A DNA stretch of 64,000 nt from Actinomycetota bacterium (GTDB lineage: Bacteria; Actinomycetota; Thermoleophilia; Solirubrobacterales; 70-9): positions 82,583 through 146,582 of the forward strand of contig VAYN01000005.1 of NCBI GenBank assembly GCA_005885405.1, read 5' to 3'. Shown piece by piece: positions 17,619 through 27,902 of this stretch. Position numbers and translations under genes: made by a program. The notes below the pieces were generated by a model, which was not told the origin of the DNA, did no database searches, and was given only the letters and a program-made list of their open reading frames with translations. The first letter of the stretch is position 1, and each line of letters begins with the position of its first letter.

Positions 17619-18860
17619 TCAGGTTCCGAGGATCGCCCGCGCCGGGGCGATTGCATAGTGGGAACCGGCGACGAGGACGACGCCTTCGGGAGGCTCCAAC
17701 GCGAGCGATCGCGCCCGCTCCAGGGCGGCCGCCAGCTGCGGCTCGGACTCGCCTCGCAGGCCTGCCTCCTCGCAGAGCGCGACCAACTCCGAGGCGGGAT
17801 GCGAGCGGGCGCCGGGGCGCCCGTGACCTTCCAGGGCGGCCGCCGGCAGCTCGGTGCAGACGACCCGGTCGAGGGCTGGGGCGAGGGCCGAGATCATCGC
17901 CGCCGCATCCTTGTCGGCGAGGATCGCCAGGCAGCCGACCACCCTGCCGCCGCCTACTGCGGGCAGCGCTTCGGCGAGCGCCGCCGCCCCGGCCGGGTTG
18001 TGGGCCGCATCGATGTAGACCGCCGGCTGCTCGGCGATCCGCTCGAGGCGCCCCGGCACCGTCACCGTCGCCGCCACCCGTTCCGCCAGATCGCGATCCA
18101 GGGGCCGCTGCAGGAACGCCTCCGCGGCGGCGCAGGCGGTGGCGAAGTTACGGCGCTGGAAGGCGCCGGGGGCGCGCGTCGGCATCTCTGCGTCTGCCCC
18201 GACCTGGACGACCGCTGCGCCCCGCTCTGCGGCGGTCCTCGTCGCCAGCGTGAGGACGTCGGGCGAGACGTTCCCCAGCACCAGCGTCGTCTGGTCGCGC
18301 AGGACCGCCAGCTTCTCGGCGGCAATCTCGACCTCGGTCTCGCCCAGCCACTCGGTGTGATCGAGGCCGATCGAGGTGAGGACGGTGACCCGGGACGGGA
18401 TCGTGTTGGTCGCGTCCAGCCTTCCCCCCAGCCCGGCCTCCACCACTGCCACCTCGACCCGCGCGTTCGCCAGCGCCACGAAGCTTGCCGCCGTCGCCGC
18501 CTCAAACTGGGTGATCGCATCGCCCTCTTCGAGGCTGCGGTTGACCCCCTCGGCAGCCCGCGCGACCTGTTCCACCGCCTCCGCCCAGGCCTCTTCGCCC
18601 ACCTCCTGCCCGCCGATCAACGTCCGCTGCGCCCAGCGGTCGCTGTGCGGGGAGACAACCGCGCCGGTCCTCAGGCCGTGCGTTTCCAGCAGCGCCGCCG
18701 TCATCCGGGTCACCGAGGACTTGCCGTTGGTGCCGACGACGTGGATCGAGGCGAAGCGGTGCTGGGGCAGGCCCAGCGCCGTCGTCAGCTTGTGCATCCG
18801 CTCGAGGCCGAGTCGCCAGCCGACCGGTTCGAGGGCTTCGAGGTAGGCGTCGGGCTCCAA
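17619..18860 (-). CDS. folC: Folylpolyglutamate / dihydrofolate synthase
   Basis: A 413-residue Mur-ligase-family enzyme that adds glutamate to folates (and, in bifunctional forms, to dihydropteroate). P-loop VGTNGKSSVTRM is near residue 42. The omega loop and folate motifs TQFEAATAASFVALA and VEAGLGGRLDATNTI follow, then TSIGLDHTEWLG and the ATP-linked DAAHNPAGA. The start is TTG at 18860. It lies 27 bases downstream of valS. Confidence 0.95.
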   Translation of the reverse strand: MEPDAYLEALEPVGWRLGLERMHKLTTALGLPQHRFASIHVVGTNGKSSVTRMTAALLETHGLRTGAVVSPHSDRWAQRTLIGGQEVGEEAWAEAVEQVARAAEGVNRSLEEGDAITQFEAATAASFVALANARVEVAVVEAGLGGRLDATNTIPSRVTVLTSIGLDHTEWLGETEVEIAAEKLAVLRDQTTLVLGNVSPDVLTLATRTAAERGAAVVQVGADAEMPTRAPGAFQRRNFATACAAAEAFLQRPLDRDLAERVAATVTVPGRLERIAEQPAVYIDAAHNPAGAAALAEALPAVGGGRVVGCLAILADKDAAAMISALAPALDRVVCTELPAAALEGHGRPGARSHPASELVALCEEAGLRGESEPQLAAALERARSLALEPPEGVVLVAGSHYAIAPARAILGT

Positions 18861-18887
18861 GATCAGTCGGCGGCGCGTTCGCGCCGC

Positions 18888-19538
18888 CTAGCTCAGCTCG
18901 GCGAGTTCGGTGCGGTAGCGCTCCAGCTTCCCCCGCTCCTCCTCGACCACCTCGGCCGGCGCCTTCTCGACGAAGCCCTCGTTGCCGAGTTTGCGCTCGC
19001 CGCGCTCGACCTCCGACCGCAGCTCGGCGCGGCGCTTCTCGAGGCGCTCGGCAACCGCCGCGGCGTCGAGCTGGTCGGAGTCGAGCACCCGCACCGGGCC
19101 GATCGAGGCGACCGGCTCGGCGCCGATGCCGTCGAACTCGACCCGGGAGAGGCGGGAGACAAAGGGGGGCGGCTCGACCCCGTCGATCACCGCCGCCAGC
19201 TTCGCCCCGGCGGGGACGCCGGCGAGATCGCGCCAGGCGCGCAGCCGCTGGGTCAGCCTGATGCCGCTCTCGACGTCGGTTTCGGCGGCCTCGTCGAAGA
19301 GCGACTCGTCGGCCTGCGGGAAAGCGTGGACGGTGAGGTGTCCTTGGCGCGAGGGATGGAAGTTCCAGATCTCCTCAGTGACGAAGGGCATCGTCGGGTG
19401 CAGCAGCGCCAGCACCCGCTCGAGCGCGTAGAGGAGCGTCGCCGAGACCTCCTCCTCGCCGTCGTAGAGGCGCGGCTTGGCGATCTCCAGGTACCAGTCG
19501 CAGAGGTCGCGCCAGAAGAACGAGTAAGCCTCCTGCAC
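18888..19538 (-). CDS. valS: Valine-tRNA ligase, C-terminal part (after frameshift)
   Basis: This frame continues ValS after the break near 19540. It gives QEAYSFFWRDLCDWYLEIAKPRLY, the anticodon-binding helical domain, LHPTMPFVTEEIWN, and a C-terminal coiled coil (EKRRAELRSEVERGERKL...). The apparent GTG start at 19538 is only the first valine after the junction. Homology to ValS is continuous across both frames apart from a few missing residues, so this is not an independent gene. See the finding on the frameshift. Confidence 0.9.
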   Translation of the reverse strand: MQEAYSFFWRDLCDWYLEIAKPRLYDGEEEVSATLLYALERVLALLHPTMPFVTEEIWNFHPSRQGHLTVHAFPQADESLFDEAAETDVESGIRLTQRLRAWRDLAGVPAGAKLAAVIDGVEPPPFVSRLSRVEFDGIGAEPVASIGPVRVLDSDQLDAAAVAERLEKRRAELRSEVERGERKLGNEGFVEKAPAEVVEEERGKLERYRTELAELS

Positions 19539-21442
19539 CGGTCGTAGGTCTCGAGCTTCTCGGTCACCGAGGCGATCGTCCGCTCCAGCCGCGAGAGGAT
19601 CCAGCGGTCCTCGACGCAGGTCGGCCGCGGCGCCGCCTCGACCTCAACCGTGTTGAGGAGGATCAGCCGGCTCGCGTTCCAGAGCTTGTTGGCGAGGTCG
19701 CGTCCCTGCTGCACCTTGGCGTCAGAGAAGCGGACGTCCTGGGTCGAGGACATCGCCAGCAGGCCGAAGCGCAGCGCGTCGGCGCCGTGGACGTCGATTT
19801 CCTCCAGCGGGTCGATTCCGGTGCCGAGGCTCTTCGACATCCGCCGCCCGTCGCGGGCCTGGATCACCGAGTGGACGTAGACGTCGCGGAAGGGGATCGC
19901 GCCCGGGAACTCGATCCCAGTCATGATCATCCGCGCCACCCAGAGGAAGAGGATCTCCCGCGCCGTGGTCAGGAAGCTGGTCGGGTAGAAGGCGCGCAGC
20001 TCCGGGGTGTCGTCGGGCCAGCCGAGGGTCGCGAACGGCCAGATCGCCGAGCTGAACCAGGTGTCGAGGACGTCCTCCTCCTGGCGCAGCTCGCCGCCGC
20101 AGGAGCCGCAGCGCTCGGGCACCGCCGCCGGATCCTCGGCGACGTAGACCTCCCCGCAGGCGTCGCAATACCAGACCGGGATCCGGTGGCCCCACCAGAG
20201 CTGACGGGAGATGCACCAGGGCCGGATCTCCCCCATCCAGTCGAGGTAGACGCGCTTCCACTGCGACGGCGTGATGTGGACCTCGTCGCGTTCGACCACC
20301 TCGATCGCCGGCTGCGCCAGCTCGTCCATGCGGCAGAACCACTGCAGCGAGATCAACGGCTCGATCCGCTCGCCGGAGCGGTGCGAGAAGGGGACCGAGT
20401 GGGTGTAGGGCTCCTCGGCGCGGAGTCGGCCCTCGGTGCGCAGCGCCTCGACGACCGCCGCCTGCGCCTCGGCCGCCGTAAGCCCCTCGAACTTCCCCGC
20501 CTCCTCGGTCATCCGCCCGTCGGGGCCGATCACGCCGATCTCCTCGAGCCCGTGCTGGCGGCCGATCTCGAAGTCGTTGGGGTCGTGGCCGGGGGTGATC
20601 TTCAGCGCCCCGGTGCCGAACTCGACGTCAACGTGCTCGTCGGCGATGACCGGGATGCGGCGACCGACCAGGGGCAGGACCACGTGCTGTCCGACGAGGT
20701 GGCCGTAGCGCTCGTCGTCGGGGTTGACGGCGACGGCGGTGTCGGCCAGCATCGTCTCCGGCCGCACCGTGGCGACGGTCAGGACCTCGTCGGAGCCCTC
20801 GACCGGATAGTCGATTGAGTAGAGGACGTCCTCGACCTCGCGGTTCTCGACCTCGAGATCGGAGATCGCCGAGTGCGAGCCGGGATCCCAATTGACCATG
20901 TAGTTGTCGCGGTAGATGTAGCCCTTGTCGAAGAGCTGTTTGAAGACGCGGTAGACGGCCTTGACGTAGCCCTCGTCGAGGGTGAAGCGCTCGCGCTCGT
21001 AGTCGCAGGAGGCACCCAGCCGCTTGTACTGCTCGACGATCCGCGAGCCGTACTCGGCTTTCCACTCCCAAACCCGCTCGACGAAAGCCTCCCGCCCCAG
21101 ATCGTGGCGGCTCTTCCCTTCTTTCCGCAGGTCTTTCTCGACCACCGCCTGGGTCGCGATCCCGGCATGGTCGGTCCCCAGGATCCAAAGCGTGTTCTTG
21201 CCCCGCATCCGGTTCATCCGCACCAGCGCGTCCTGCATCGAGCCGTTCAGCGCATGCCCCATGTGCAGCGCCCCGGTCACGTTCGGCGGCGGGATCGCCA
21301 CCGAGAAATTCTCCACCGGCGACCCCTCCGCCTCCGGGTGAAAGTACCCCCCGTCGATCCACTCCGCAAAGACCCGAGCCTCAACCTCGGTCGGGTCGTA
21401 ACGCGTCGTGCTCTCGAGTTTTTGCCGGTCCCCCGCGCTCAC
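19253..21442 (-). CDS. valS: Valine-tRNA ligase, N-terminal and catalytic part (frameshifted)
   Basis: Class I aminoacyl-tRNA synthetase that charges tRNA-Val. The catalytic signature PPNVTGALHMGHALNG (HIGH motif) is near residue 50. The CP1 editing domain and a zinc-binding CDACGEVY...CGSCGGE segment are present, and RRMSKSLGTGIDP is the KMSKS motif. Authentic homology ends at KLETYD near 19545; the remaining ~95 residues are frame-shifted junk. The start is GTG at 21442, in the gap after clpX. Joined with 18888-19538 it makes a normal-size ValS (about 850 residues). Confidence 0.92.
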   Translation of the reverse strand: MSAGDRQKLESTTRYDPTEVEARVFAEWIDGGYFHPEAEGSPVENFSVAIPPPNVTGALHMGHALNGSMQDALVRMNRMRGKNTLWILGTDHAGIATQAVVEKDLRKEGKSRHDLGREAFVERVWEWKAEYGSRIVEQYKRLGASCDYERERFTLDEGYVKAVYRVFKQLFDKGYIYRDNYMVNWDPGSHSAISDLEVENREVEDVLYSIDYPVEGSDEVLTVATVRPETMLADTAVAVNPDDERYGHLVGQHVVLPLVGRRIPVIADEHVDVEFGTGALKITPGHDPNDFEIGRQHGLEEIGVIGPDGRMTEEAGKFEGLTAAEAQAAVVEALRTEGRLRAEEPYTHSVPFSHRSGERIEPLISLQWFCRMDELAQPAIEVVERDEVHITPSQWKRVYLDWMGEIRPWCISRQLWWGHRIPVWYCDACGEVYVAEDPAAVPERCGSCGGELRQEEDVLDTWFSSAIWPFATLGWPDDTPELRAFYPTSFLTTAREILFLWVARMIMTGIEFPGAIPFRDVYVHSVIQARDGRRMSKSLGTGIDPLEEIDVHGADALRFGLLAMSSTQDVRFSDAKVQQGRDLANKLWNASRLILLNTVEVEAAPRPTCVEDRWILSRLERTIASVTEKLETYDRCRRLTRSSGATSATGTWRSPSRASTTARRRSRRRSSTRSSGCWRCCTRRCPSSLRRSGTSIPRAKDTSPSTLSRRPTSRSSTRPPKPTSRAASG

Positions 21443-21461
21443 GGGGCCGAGTCTAAAGACG

Positions 21462-22748
<1,287 letters not shown>

Positions 22749-22756
22749 CGGGATCC

Positions 22757-22762
22757 CCTCCT
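22757..22762 (-). promoter_or_regulatory. Ribosome-binding site of clpX that decides a CTG start
   Basis: AGGAGG on the minus strand, 8 bases upstream of the CTG at 22748. It overlaps the in-frame TAG that closes the frame, so initiation must be downstream of it, and CTG is the only near-cognate initiator at a suitable distance. Confidence 0.8.
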
Positions 22763-22898
22763 AACGGGACTATCTCTTGCCTCCGGCGGCGCCCCAAAGG
22801 TTAGAGGGGGACCTGCACCGGTTCGTGAGACCGTTTACGGCATCGACCCGGCGGTCCCTTCACGTGAGCGCAGCCTTGCGTGCCGCTACCGTGGGGCG

Positions 22899-23354
22899 AT
22901 GCCCGCTGAGCTGGAGATCGCGCCGGTCGCCGTCGAGGAGTTCGAGCAGCTGCTGCCGCTGATCGCCGCCTACCAGCGCTTCTACGAAGTCAAGGACGTC
23001 GACGACCAGCGCAACCGCACCTTCTTCCGCCGCTTCGTCGCGCCCAGTGAGGACGGACTGCTGCTGGGAGCTCGCCGGGACGGTCGGTTCGTCGGCTACG
23101 CCTGCCTCTACTGGCACTTCAGCTCCCTCGAGGCCTGCGAGAGCGTGTTGATGAATGACCTGTTCGTGACCGAGGATGCCCGCGGTACGGGCGTCGGCCG
23201 CGCCCTGATCGAAGCGACCGTCGAAGTCGCCCGCGAACGCGGCGTCCCCTTCGTCGAGTGGTCGACTGCGCCCGACAACGAGACCGCGCAGCGCCTCTAC
23301 GACTCCACTGGCGCCGAGCGCACCGAGTGGTTCAGCTACGAACTACGGGTCTGA
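22899..23354 (+). CDS. GNAT-family N-acetyltransferase
   Basis: A 151-residue acetyltransferase. The acetyl-CoA-binding motif A is LFVTEDARGTGVGRALIEATVEVARERG near residue 85, and the C-terminal NETAQRLYDSTGAER segment matches diamine/amino-acid N-acetyltransferases. Substrate is unknown. It is transcribed opposite to clpX, and its end overlaps the coiled-coil gene convergently by about 19 bases. Confidence 0.88.
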   Translation: MPAELEIAPVAVEEFEQLLPLIAAYQRFYEVKDVDDQRNRTFFRRFVAPSEDGLLLGARRDGRFVGYACLYWHFSSLEACESVLMNDLFVTEDARGTGVGRALIEATVEVARERGVPFVEWSTAPDNETAQRLYDSTGAERTEWFSYELRV

Positions 23355-23743
23355 CCGCCGTCTAGCCGGTCGATCACCCTGAAGATTGCCTCGATCAGCG
23401 CCCGCCGCTCGTCTCGATGTTCTTTCAGCTCGGCAATGATCGCCCTGGTCTCGAGACTGGATTCCTCCATCAACTTGTTCCGGCGCTCGGCCTCCCGGCG
23501 CATCACCACACTTTCCTCCTGCCACCGGGCATCTGCCTCAGCCCGCTCTTTCTCAAGCGTTGCGGTTAGCGCTTTTTGTTCCGCGGCCACCGCTTCGTGC
23601 TTCGCGATGGCCGCCTCTTGCTTCCGCGTCGCCTCCTCGACGCCCGCCCGCGCGATTTCGGTGCGCGCGGCGCATTCCGTCAAGACTGCAGACAGTTCCT
23701 TCTCGGTCACGAAAGGGATTCTGCCAGGCGTGACCGTACGCAT
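23336..23743 (-). CDS. Coiled-coil protein of unknown function
   Basis: A 135-residue protein from the ATG at 23743 (MRTVTPGRIPFVTEKELSAV); the track start at 24019 runs antisense through the next acetyltransferase. Residues 20-125 are nearly all helix-forming, rich in Glu, Ala, Arg and Gln (EEATRKQEAAIAKHEAVAAEQ), predicting a long coiled coil without a membrane segment. Codon use is less G/C-biased than in its neighbours. No family recognised. Confidence 0.65.
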   Translation of the reverse strand: MRTVTPGRIPFVTEKELSAVLTECAARTEIARAGVEEATRKQEAAIAKHEAVAAEQKALTATLEKERAEADARWQEESVVMRREAERRNKLMEESSLETRAIIAELKEHRDERRALIEAIFRVIDRLDGGQTRSS

Positions 23744-23788
23744 CGCGCGCAGAATGAAGAAATTCTGCAACGCGTTAGCGTCAGCTCC

Positions 23789-24280
23789 GTGACTTTCTCC
23801 CTCGACCCGATCGACCGAGACGATCCGCGGGTGCGGGAGCTCTACGCCGAGTTCGTCCGCGAGGCCGACGGGCCGCTTGTCTATGACCGCGAGGGCAGCG
23901 GCATCGACCTCGACGAGGAGATCGCCGCTGGACCGCCAACCGACCTGGTGCCGCCGAACGGCATCCTCCTGCTGGCCCGGGTAGACGGCGAGCCGGCCGG
24001 CCTTGGCGGGGTCCGCCACCTCGACACCGAGGTCGCCGAGGTGAAGAGCATGTACGTCGCGCCTGCCTTCCGCGGGTCGGGGCTAGGCCGCCGCATCCTC
24101 GCCCGCCTCGACGAGATCGCGCTCGAACACGGCTGCCGCGCCGTCCGCCTCGACACCAGCGACTACCTCACCCCCGCCGTCGGCCTCTACCGCGGCGCCG
24201 GCTACCGCGAAGTCCCCGCCTACAACGAGAACCCCAAAGCCGACCTCTGGTTCGAACGCTCGCTCCAGCCGGAGGATTAG
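23789..24280 (+). CDS. GNAT-family N-acetyltransferase
   Basis: A 163-residue acetyltransferase starting at GTG 23789 (VTFSLDPIDRDDPRVREL); the longer track ORF is antisense read-through of the coiled-coil gene. Motif A is MYVAPAFRGSGLGRRILARLDEIALEHG and motif B includes LYRGAGYREVPAYNENPKADLWFE, like the PhnO/MarR-associated GNATs. Substrate unknown. Its stop overlaps the M23 peptidase stop convergently by 4 bases. Confidence 0.87.
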   Translation: MTFSLDPIDRDDPRVRELYAEFVREADGPLVYDREGSGIDLDEEIAAGPPTDLVPPNGILLLARVDGEPAGLGGVRHLDTEVAEVKSMYVAPAFRGSGLGRRILARLDEIALEHGCRAVRLDTSDYLTPAVGLYRGAGYREVPAYNENPKADLWFERSLQPED

Positions 24281-24792
24281 CTGTAGCGGTCCCAGCGCCG
24301 CAGCGAGGGCTCGGGGTCGACCGGCACCCCGCGGGCGTGGATCTCGAAGTGAAGGTGGCAGCCGGTACCGGCGGCGTTGCCGGTTTCACCGACCCGGCCC
24401 ACAGCCTCCCCCTCCAGCACCTCCTCCCCGCGCCGCACCTGGGCGGGCCGAACCAGGTGCGCGTAGAAGTAGCTCCGCCGCTCCCCCTCCCCGTGGATGA
24501 GCAAGTAGTTGCCGTAGAGGACAGGGTCGAACCCGCGCCCCAGGACCCGGCCGTTGCGGACCGCGACCAGCCGCGTCCCACAGCGGGCGGTGATGTCGAA
24601 CCCGTCGTGGATGCGGCCGCCGCTGCGCGGCGCGTGGTACTCCCCGATCGCCCCCCGCACTCCGTGCGGACCCTGGACCGGAAAGACGTGCCCGTAGTAA
24701 GGGACTCCGCCGTCGCGACCGGCGCTCTGCGCTGCAGACGGCGCGATCGACGCGATCAGCAGGAGGACGGCAAGGAGGAGAGTGCGCCTCAG
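24277..24792 (-). CDS. Secreted M23-family metallopeptidase, apparent CTG start
   Basis: Lysostaphin/LytM-type peptidase that would cleave peptidoglycan cross-bridges outside the membrane. Zinc motifs are HDGFDI (HxxxD) and HLHFEI (HxH). The track start (GTG, 24660) leaves no export signal. The same frame upstream encodes [20 protein letters not shown] followed by AQSAG, a clear signal peptide, starting directly at a CTG that overlaps the clpP stop (CTGA). From there the protein has 171 residues. No ATG, GTG or TTG lies between the signal peptide and clpP codons. Coupling to clpP is probable. Confidence 0.87.
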   Translation of the reverse strand: MRRTLLLAVLLLIASIAPSAAQSAGRDGGVPYYGHVFPVQGPHGVRGAIGEYHAPRSGGRIHDGFDITARCGTRLVAVRNGRVLGRGFDPVLYGNYLLIHGEGERRSYFYAHLVRPAQVRRGEEVLEGEAVGRVGETGNAAGTGCHLHFEIHARGVPVDPEPSLRRWDRYS

Positions 24793-25373
24793 TGGTGCTC
24801 GATCACGCGGTCGACGATGTTGTACTCCTTCGCCTCCTCCGCGCTCATGAAGTAATCGCGTTCGGTGTCGTTGGTGACCTTCTCGAACGACTGCCCCGTG
24901 TGCTGGGCGATGATCTCGTCGAGGCGGCGGCGCACGTCGATGATCTCTTTGGCGTGGATCTCGATGTCGGTCGCCTGGCCCTGGAAGCCGGCGGAGACCT
25001 GGTGGATGAGGATCTTCGAGTTCGGCAGCGCCATCCGCTTGCCCGCGGCGCCGCCACTCAGCAGCAGCGCCCCCATGCTCATCGCGACGCCGACGCAGAT
25101 CGTCTGCACGTCGGGCTTGATGAACTGCATCGTGTCGTAGATCGCCAGACCCGCGTAGACGGAGCCGCCGGGCGAGTTGATGTAGAGGCTGACGTCCTTG
25201 TCCGGATCGTCGGACTCCAGGTGCAGGAGTTGGGCGACGATCAGGTTGGCGATGTCGTCGGTGACCGGGGTCCCGAGGAAGATGATCCGCTCGCCGAGCA
25301 GGCGCGAGTAGATGTCGAAAGCACGCTCGCCGCGCGAGGTCTGCTCGACCACCATCGGGACCAGAGGACTCAT
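24789..25373 (-). CDS. clpP: ATP-dependent Clp protease proteolytic subunit
   Basis: ClpP serine peptidase that assembles as a double heptamer with ClpX or ClpC. The catalytic Ser is in [12 protein letters not shown] and the His in [22 protein letters not shown] is the substrate-binding strand. I prefer the ATG at 25373 ([26 protein letters not shown]); a GTG at 25382 adds three residues. It follows tig by a short gap and precedes the M23 gene in a CTGA overlap. Confidence 0.96.
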   Translation of the reverse strand: MSPLVPMVVEQTSRGERAFDIYSRLLGERIIFLGTPVTDDIANLIVAQLLHLESDDPDKDVSLYINSPGGSVYAGLAIYDTMQFIKPDVQTICVGVAMSMGALLLSGGAAGKRMALPNSKILIHQVSAGFQGQATDIEIHAKEIIDVRRRLDEIIAQHTGQSFEKVTNDTERDYFMSAEEAKEYNIVDRVIEHH

Positions 25374-25401
25374 GTTTCGCACTCTATAGAGGGGCGCCGA
25401 C

Positions 25402-26814
25402 CTACTCGCCGCCCGGGGTCCAGAGGCCGCTGGCTTTGGCTTTGCCCTCGCCCTCCCCCTCGGGCGCCAGCAGTTTCTCCCGCGCCTCGGCTTTCTCCTG
25501 GCGCGCGTCGGCCTCCTCTTTCGGGATCGGCTTGGCGGCGTCGGCGACCAGCTCGATCGCTTTGCGGGCGCGCAGGTCCTCGCTGACCATCGCGTCGCGG
25601 CCGTTCTGGCGCAGGCGCTCCAGCAATTTCTCCGGGGTCGTGCGTTCGTGCTCGGCGCTGTGCTCGAGGGCCTCGAGCATTTCCTCCTCGGTCACCTCGA
25701 TCCCCTCGGCCTCGGCGATCGCGGTCACAACCGCCTCGCGCTTCAGCTCTTTTTCCGCATCGGGCTTCGTCTCCTCGATCAGCTCGTCGCGGGTTTTGCC
25801 CTGCATCTGCAGGAACTGGTTGGGATCCATGCCGCGTTGTGCGAGCTGGCGTTCCATCCGCTCCCAGCGTTCGGTCGCCCGCGCCGTCGCCAGCTCCTCG
25901 GGAACCTCGACCGTGGCCTCTTCGACGGCGGCGTCGATCGCGGCGACGCGGAAGTCTTCATCGGCCCGACTGCCCAGCGCCGTCCCGACTTTCTCGCGGA
26001 TGTCGGCCCGCAGCTCCTCCAGCGTGTCGAACTCGGAGGCCTCGGAGGCGAAGTCGTCGTCGAGCTCGGGCAGAACTTTCTCCCGCACCTCTTTGACCTT
26101 GACTTTGAAGACCGCCTCTTTCCCGGCCAGGTGCTCGGCTTGGTAATCCTCGGGGAAGGTGACGTTAACCTCGCGCTCCTCGCCGGCTTTGGCGCCGACG
26201 AGCTGCTCCTCGAAGCCCGGGATCAGCTGCCCGGAGCCGATCGTCACGTTCTGCTCCTCGGCCGTGCCCCCCTGGAACGGCGAGCCGTCGAGGAAGCCCT
26301 CGAAGTCGATCACCAGCAGGTCGCCCTCGGCGGCCTCGCGCTCGACCGTCTCCAGCCGGGCAAAGCCTTCGCGGACACGCTCGACCTCGGTGTCGACGAT
26401 TTCGTCGGGCACCTCTTTTTCCTCTTTGCCGACCTCGAGCCCTTTGTAGTTGCCAAGCGTGGCCTCCGGCCGCACCCCAACCTCGAACTTGAACTTGAGC
26501 GGTTCGCCCTCGTCCTCGGGGGCGGAGACCATCTCGATGCTGGGGTCGCCGATCGGCGAGACGCCGGTGTCGAGTAGGGCCTGTTCGTACCACTCCGGCA
26601 GCGCGTCGCGGATCGCCTCCTGCAGGACCGAGGCGAAGCCGAGGCGCTGGATCACCAGCGAGGGCGGCGCCTTGCCGGCGCGGAAGCCCGGCATCCGCAT
26701 TTCCTTCGCCATCGCGCGGGCGGCGCGGGAAGTGGCTTTCTCGATGTCGGCGGCGGGGACCTCCGCTTCGACCTCGACTCGGCTGTTCGGAAGCTCCTTG
26801 AAGGTGGTCTGCAT
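25402..26814 (-). CDS. tig: Trigger factor
   Basis: A 470-residue ribosome-associated chaperone and peptidyl-prolyl isomerase. The ribosome-binding signature is [14 protein letters not shown] near residue 43. The FKBP-type domain is about residues 150-245 ([14 protein letters not shown]...[13 protein letters not shown]), and the helical chaperone arms follow. The last 50 residues are a charged tail longer than in E. coli. tig-clpP adjacency is widely conserved. Confidence 0.96.
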   Translation of the reverse strand: MQTTFKELPNSRVEVEAEVPAADIEKATSRAARAMAKEMRMPGFRAGKAPPSLVIQRLGFASVLQEAIRDALPEWYEQALLDTGVSPIGDPSIEMVSAPEDEGEPLKFKFEVGVRPEATLGNYKGLEVGKEEKEVPDEIVDTEVERVREGFARLETVEREAAEGDLLVIDFEGFLDGSPFQGGTAEEQNVTIGSGQLIPGFEEQLVGAKAGEEREVNVTFPEDYQAEHLAGKEAVFKVKVKEVREKVLPELDDDFASEASEFDTLEELRADIREKVGTALGSRADEDFRVAAIDAAVEEATVEVPEELATARATERWERMERQLAQRGMDPNQFLQMQGKTRDELIEETKPDAEKELKREAVVTAIAEAEGIEVTEEEMLEALEHSAEHERTTPEKLLERLRQNGRDAMVSEDLRARKAIELVADAAKPIPKEEADARQEKAEAREKLLAPEGEGEGKAKASGLWTPGGE

Positions 26815-26845
26815 AGAACGGATGACCCTAGATGATTGCGACCGT

Positions 26846-26965
26846 CTACCGACGCTGGGAGAGCATCGTCCGCAAGGCGACCGCGAAGTCGATCCCGAAG
26901 GCCAGCCCGCGCCCGATCGGACCCGTCACCAGCCAGGCACGCAGGCGCTCGCCGAAGTCACTCAT
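26846..26965 (-). CDS. 39-residue hypothetical protein downstream of ctaG-like gene
   Basis: A small ORF missing from the track: ATG at 26965 to TAG at 26846, reading MSDFGERLRAWLVTGPIGRG then LAFGIDFAVALRTMLSQRR. The first half is amphipathic, the second moderately hydrophobic. The start overlaps the end of the ctaG-like gene by 8 bases, favouring coupled translation. Without homologues to hand, I rate it as plausible rather than proven. Confidence 0.5.
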   Translation of the reverse strand: MSDFGERLRAWLVTGPIGRGLAFGIDFAVALRTMLSQRR

Positions 26966-27863
26966 CGCGCTCGCCGCCCGCGCCGATCAGCTGCCGCTCC
27001 AGGCGCTCGGCTTGCCCCGCCGCGACCGCCCGCTGCGCCCGTGCCTCGTCGAGCTCGACCCCGCATTCGCTCGCTAGATCAAGCAGCCGCTGCTTCTCGA
27101 TCCCTTCGCGGGAGACTTCGAAAAAGACCCAGGCGAGCAGGCCGAGGCCGAGAAAGGTCCCCTCGACCATCATCACCACCCCGGCCGTGCTCTGGTCGGC
27201 GATCGGCGTGATGTTCCAGTAGGCCTCCCCCGCCGCGTACTTCGGGTAGAGCACGCTTCCCGACCACATCAGGACGTTGCCGAGGATCGCCCCGGCAAAG
27301 CGGACGGCGACGACGTAGCCGACCTTCCAGGCGGCGTTGAACCAGCTCGGCTTCGGCAGCGGCCCGAAGATCGGCATCCACATCAGGCAGCCGAAGAAGA
27401 TGAAGCTGGTGTGCTCGAGCGCGTGCACGAAGGCGCCCCCGTAGGCGGCGTCATAGAACGCCGGGATGTGCCAGACGTAGAAGTTGACCATCCAGAGTGG
27501 GAAGGCGACGAGCGGGTGGGCGAGGATCCGCAGCCGGTCGAAGACGCGAATCGCCAGGATCGGCTGCAGCAGCGGTCCGGTCAGCCCGAGGACCAGCAGC
27601 AGGGTGGCGATGTCCCCCAGCAGCAGGTGCTCGACCATGTGGGCGATCACCAGCTCCTCGGCGATGTGGGCGATCGGGGAGACGAGGGCGATAACGATCG
27701 TCAGCAGCCCAGCGGCGAAGCAGAGCTGGCGCCAGAGCGGCACCGGCCGCCCGCGCTCGGCCAGGGTGATCGAGCGCTTCGCGTAGAGCGCGGCGGCAAC
27801 GAGCAGCGGCAGCACCTCGAGCGGGGCGAAGGCGGCGCTGACGTGGGCGAGCGGAAGGTTCAT
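26958..27863 (-). CDS. Cytochrome c oxidase assembly protein, CtaG (caa3) type
   Basis: A 301-residue membrane protein from ATG 27863 (MNLPLAHVSAAFAPLEVLPLLVAA). The track start at 28259 is antisense to the GH15 gene. About seven membrane helices carry conserved His residues (SPIAHIAEELVIAHMVEHLLLGD; FYVWHIPAFYDAA; HALEHTSFIFFGCLMW), the pattern of the Caa3_CtaG family that delivers copper to the CuB centre of caa3-type oxidases. The C-terminal 60 residues are cytoplasmic and charged. It is divergent from the GH15 gene with only 39 bases between starts. Confidence 0.85.
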   Translation of the reverse strand: MNLPLAHVSAAFAPLEVLPLLVAAALYAKRSITLAERGRPVPLWRQLCFAAGLLTIVIALVSPIAHIAEELVIAHMVEHLLLGDIATLLLVLGLTGPLLQPILAIRVFDRLRILAHPLVAFPLWMVNFYVWHIPAFYDAAYGGAFVHALEHTSFIFFGCLMWMPIFGPLPKPSWFNAAWKVGYVVAVRFAGAILGNVLMWSGSVLYPKYAAGEAYWNITPIADQSTAGVVMMVEGTFLGLGLLAWVFFEVSREGIEKQRLLDLASECGVELDEARAQRAVAAGQAERLERQLIGAGGERDE

Positions 27864-27902
27864 TGCAAATTCAGCGTAGCCCGCTGGTAGCTTGGCTCGG
27901 CC

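Noticed and set aside
17658-19547. 629-codon open frame on the + strand
   Set aside because: It is antisense to folC and valS, whose motifs are clear; its own translation is low-complexity (Arg/Gly/Asp/Leu) and is a product of high GC3 in the real genes.
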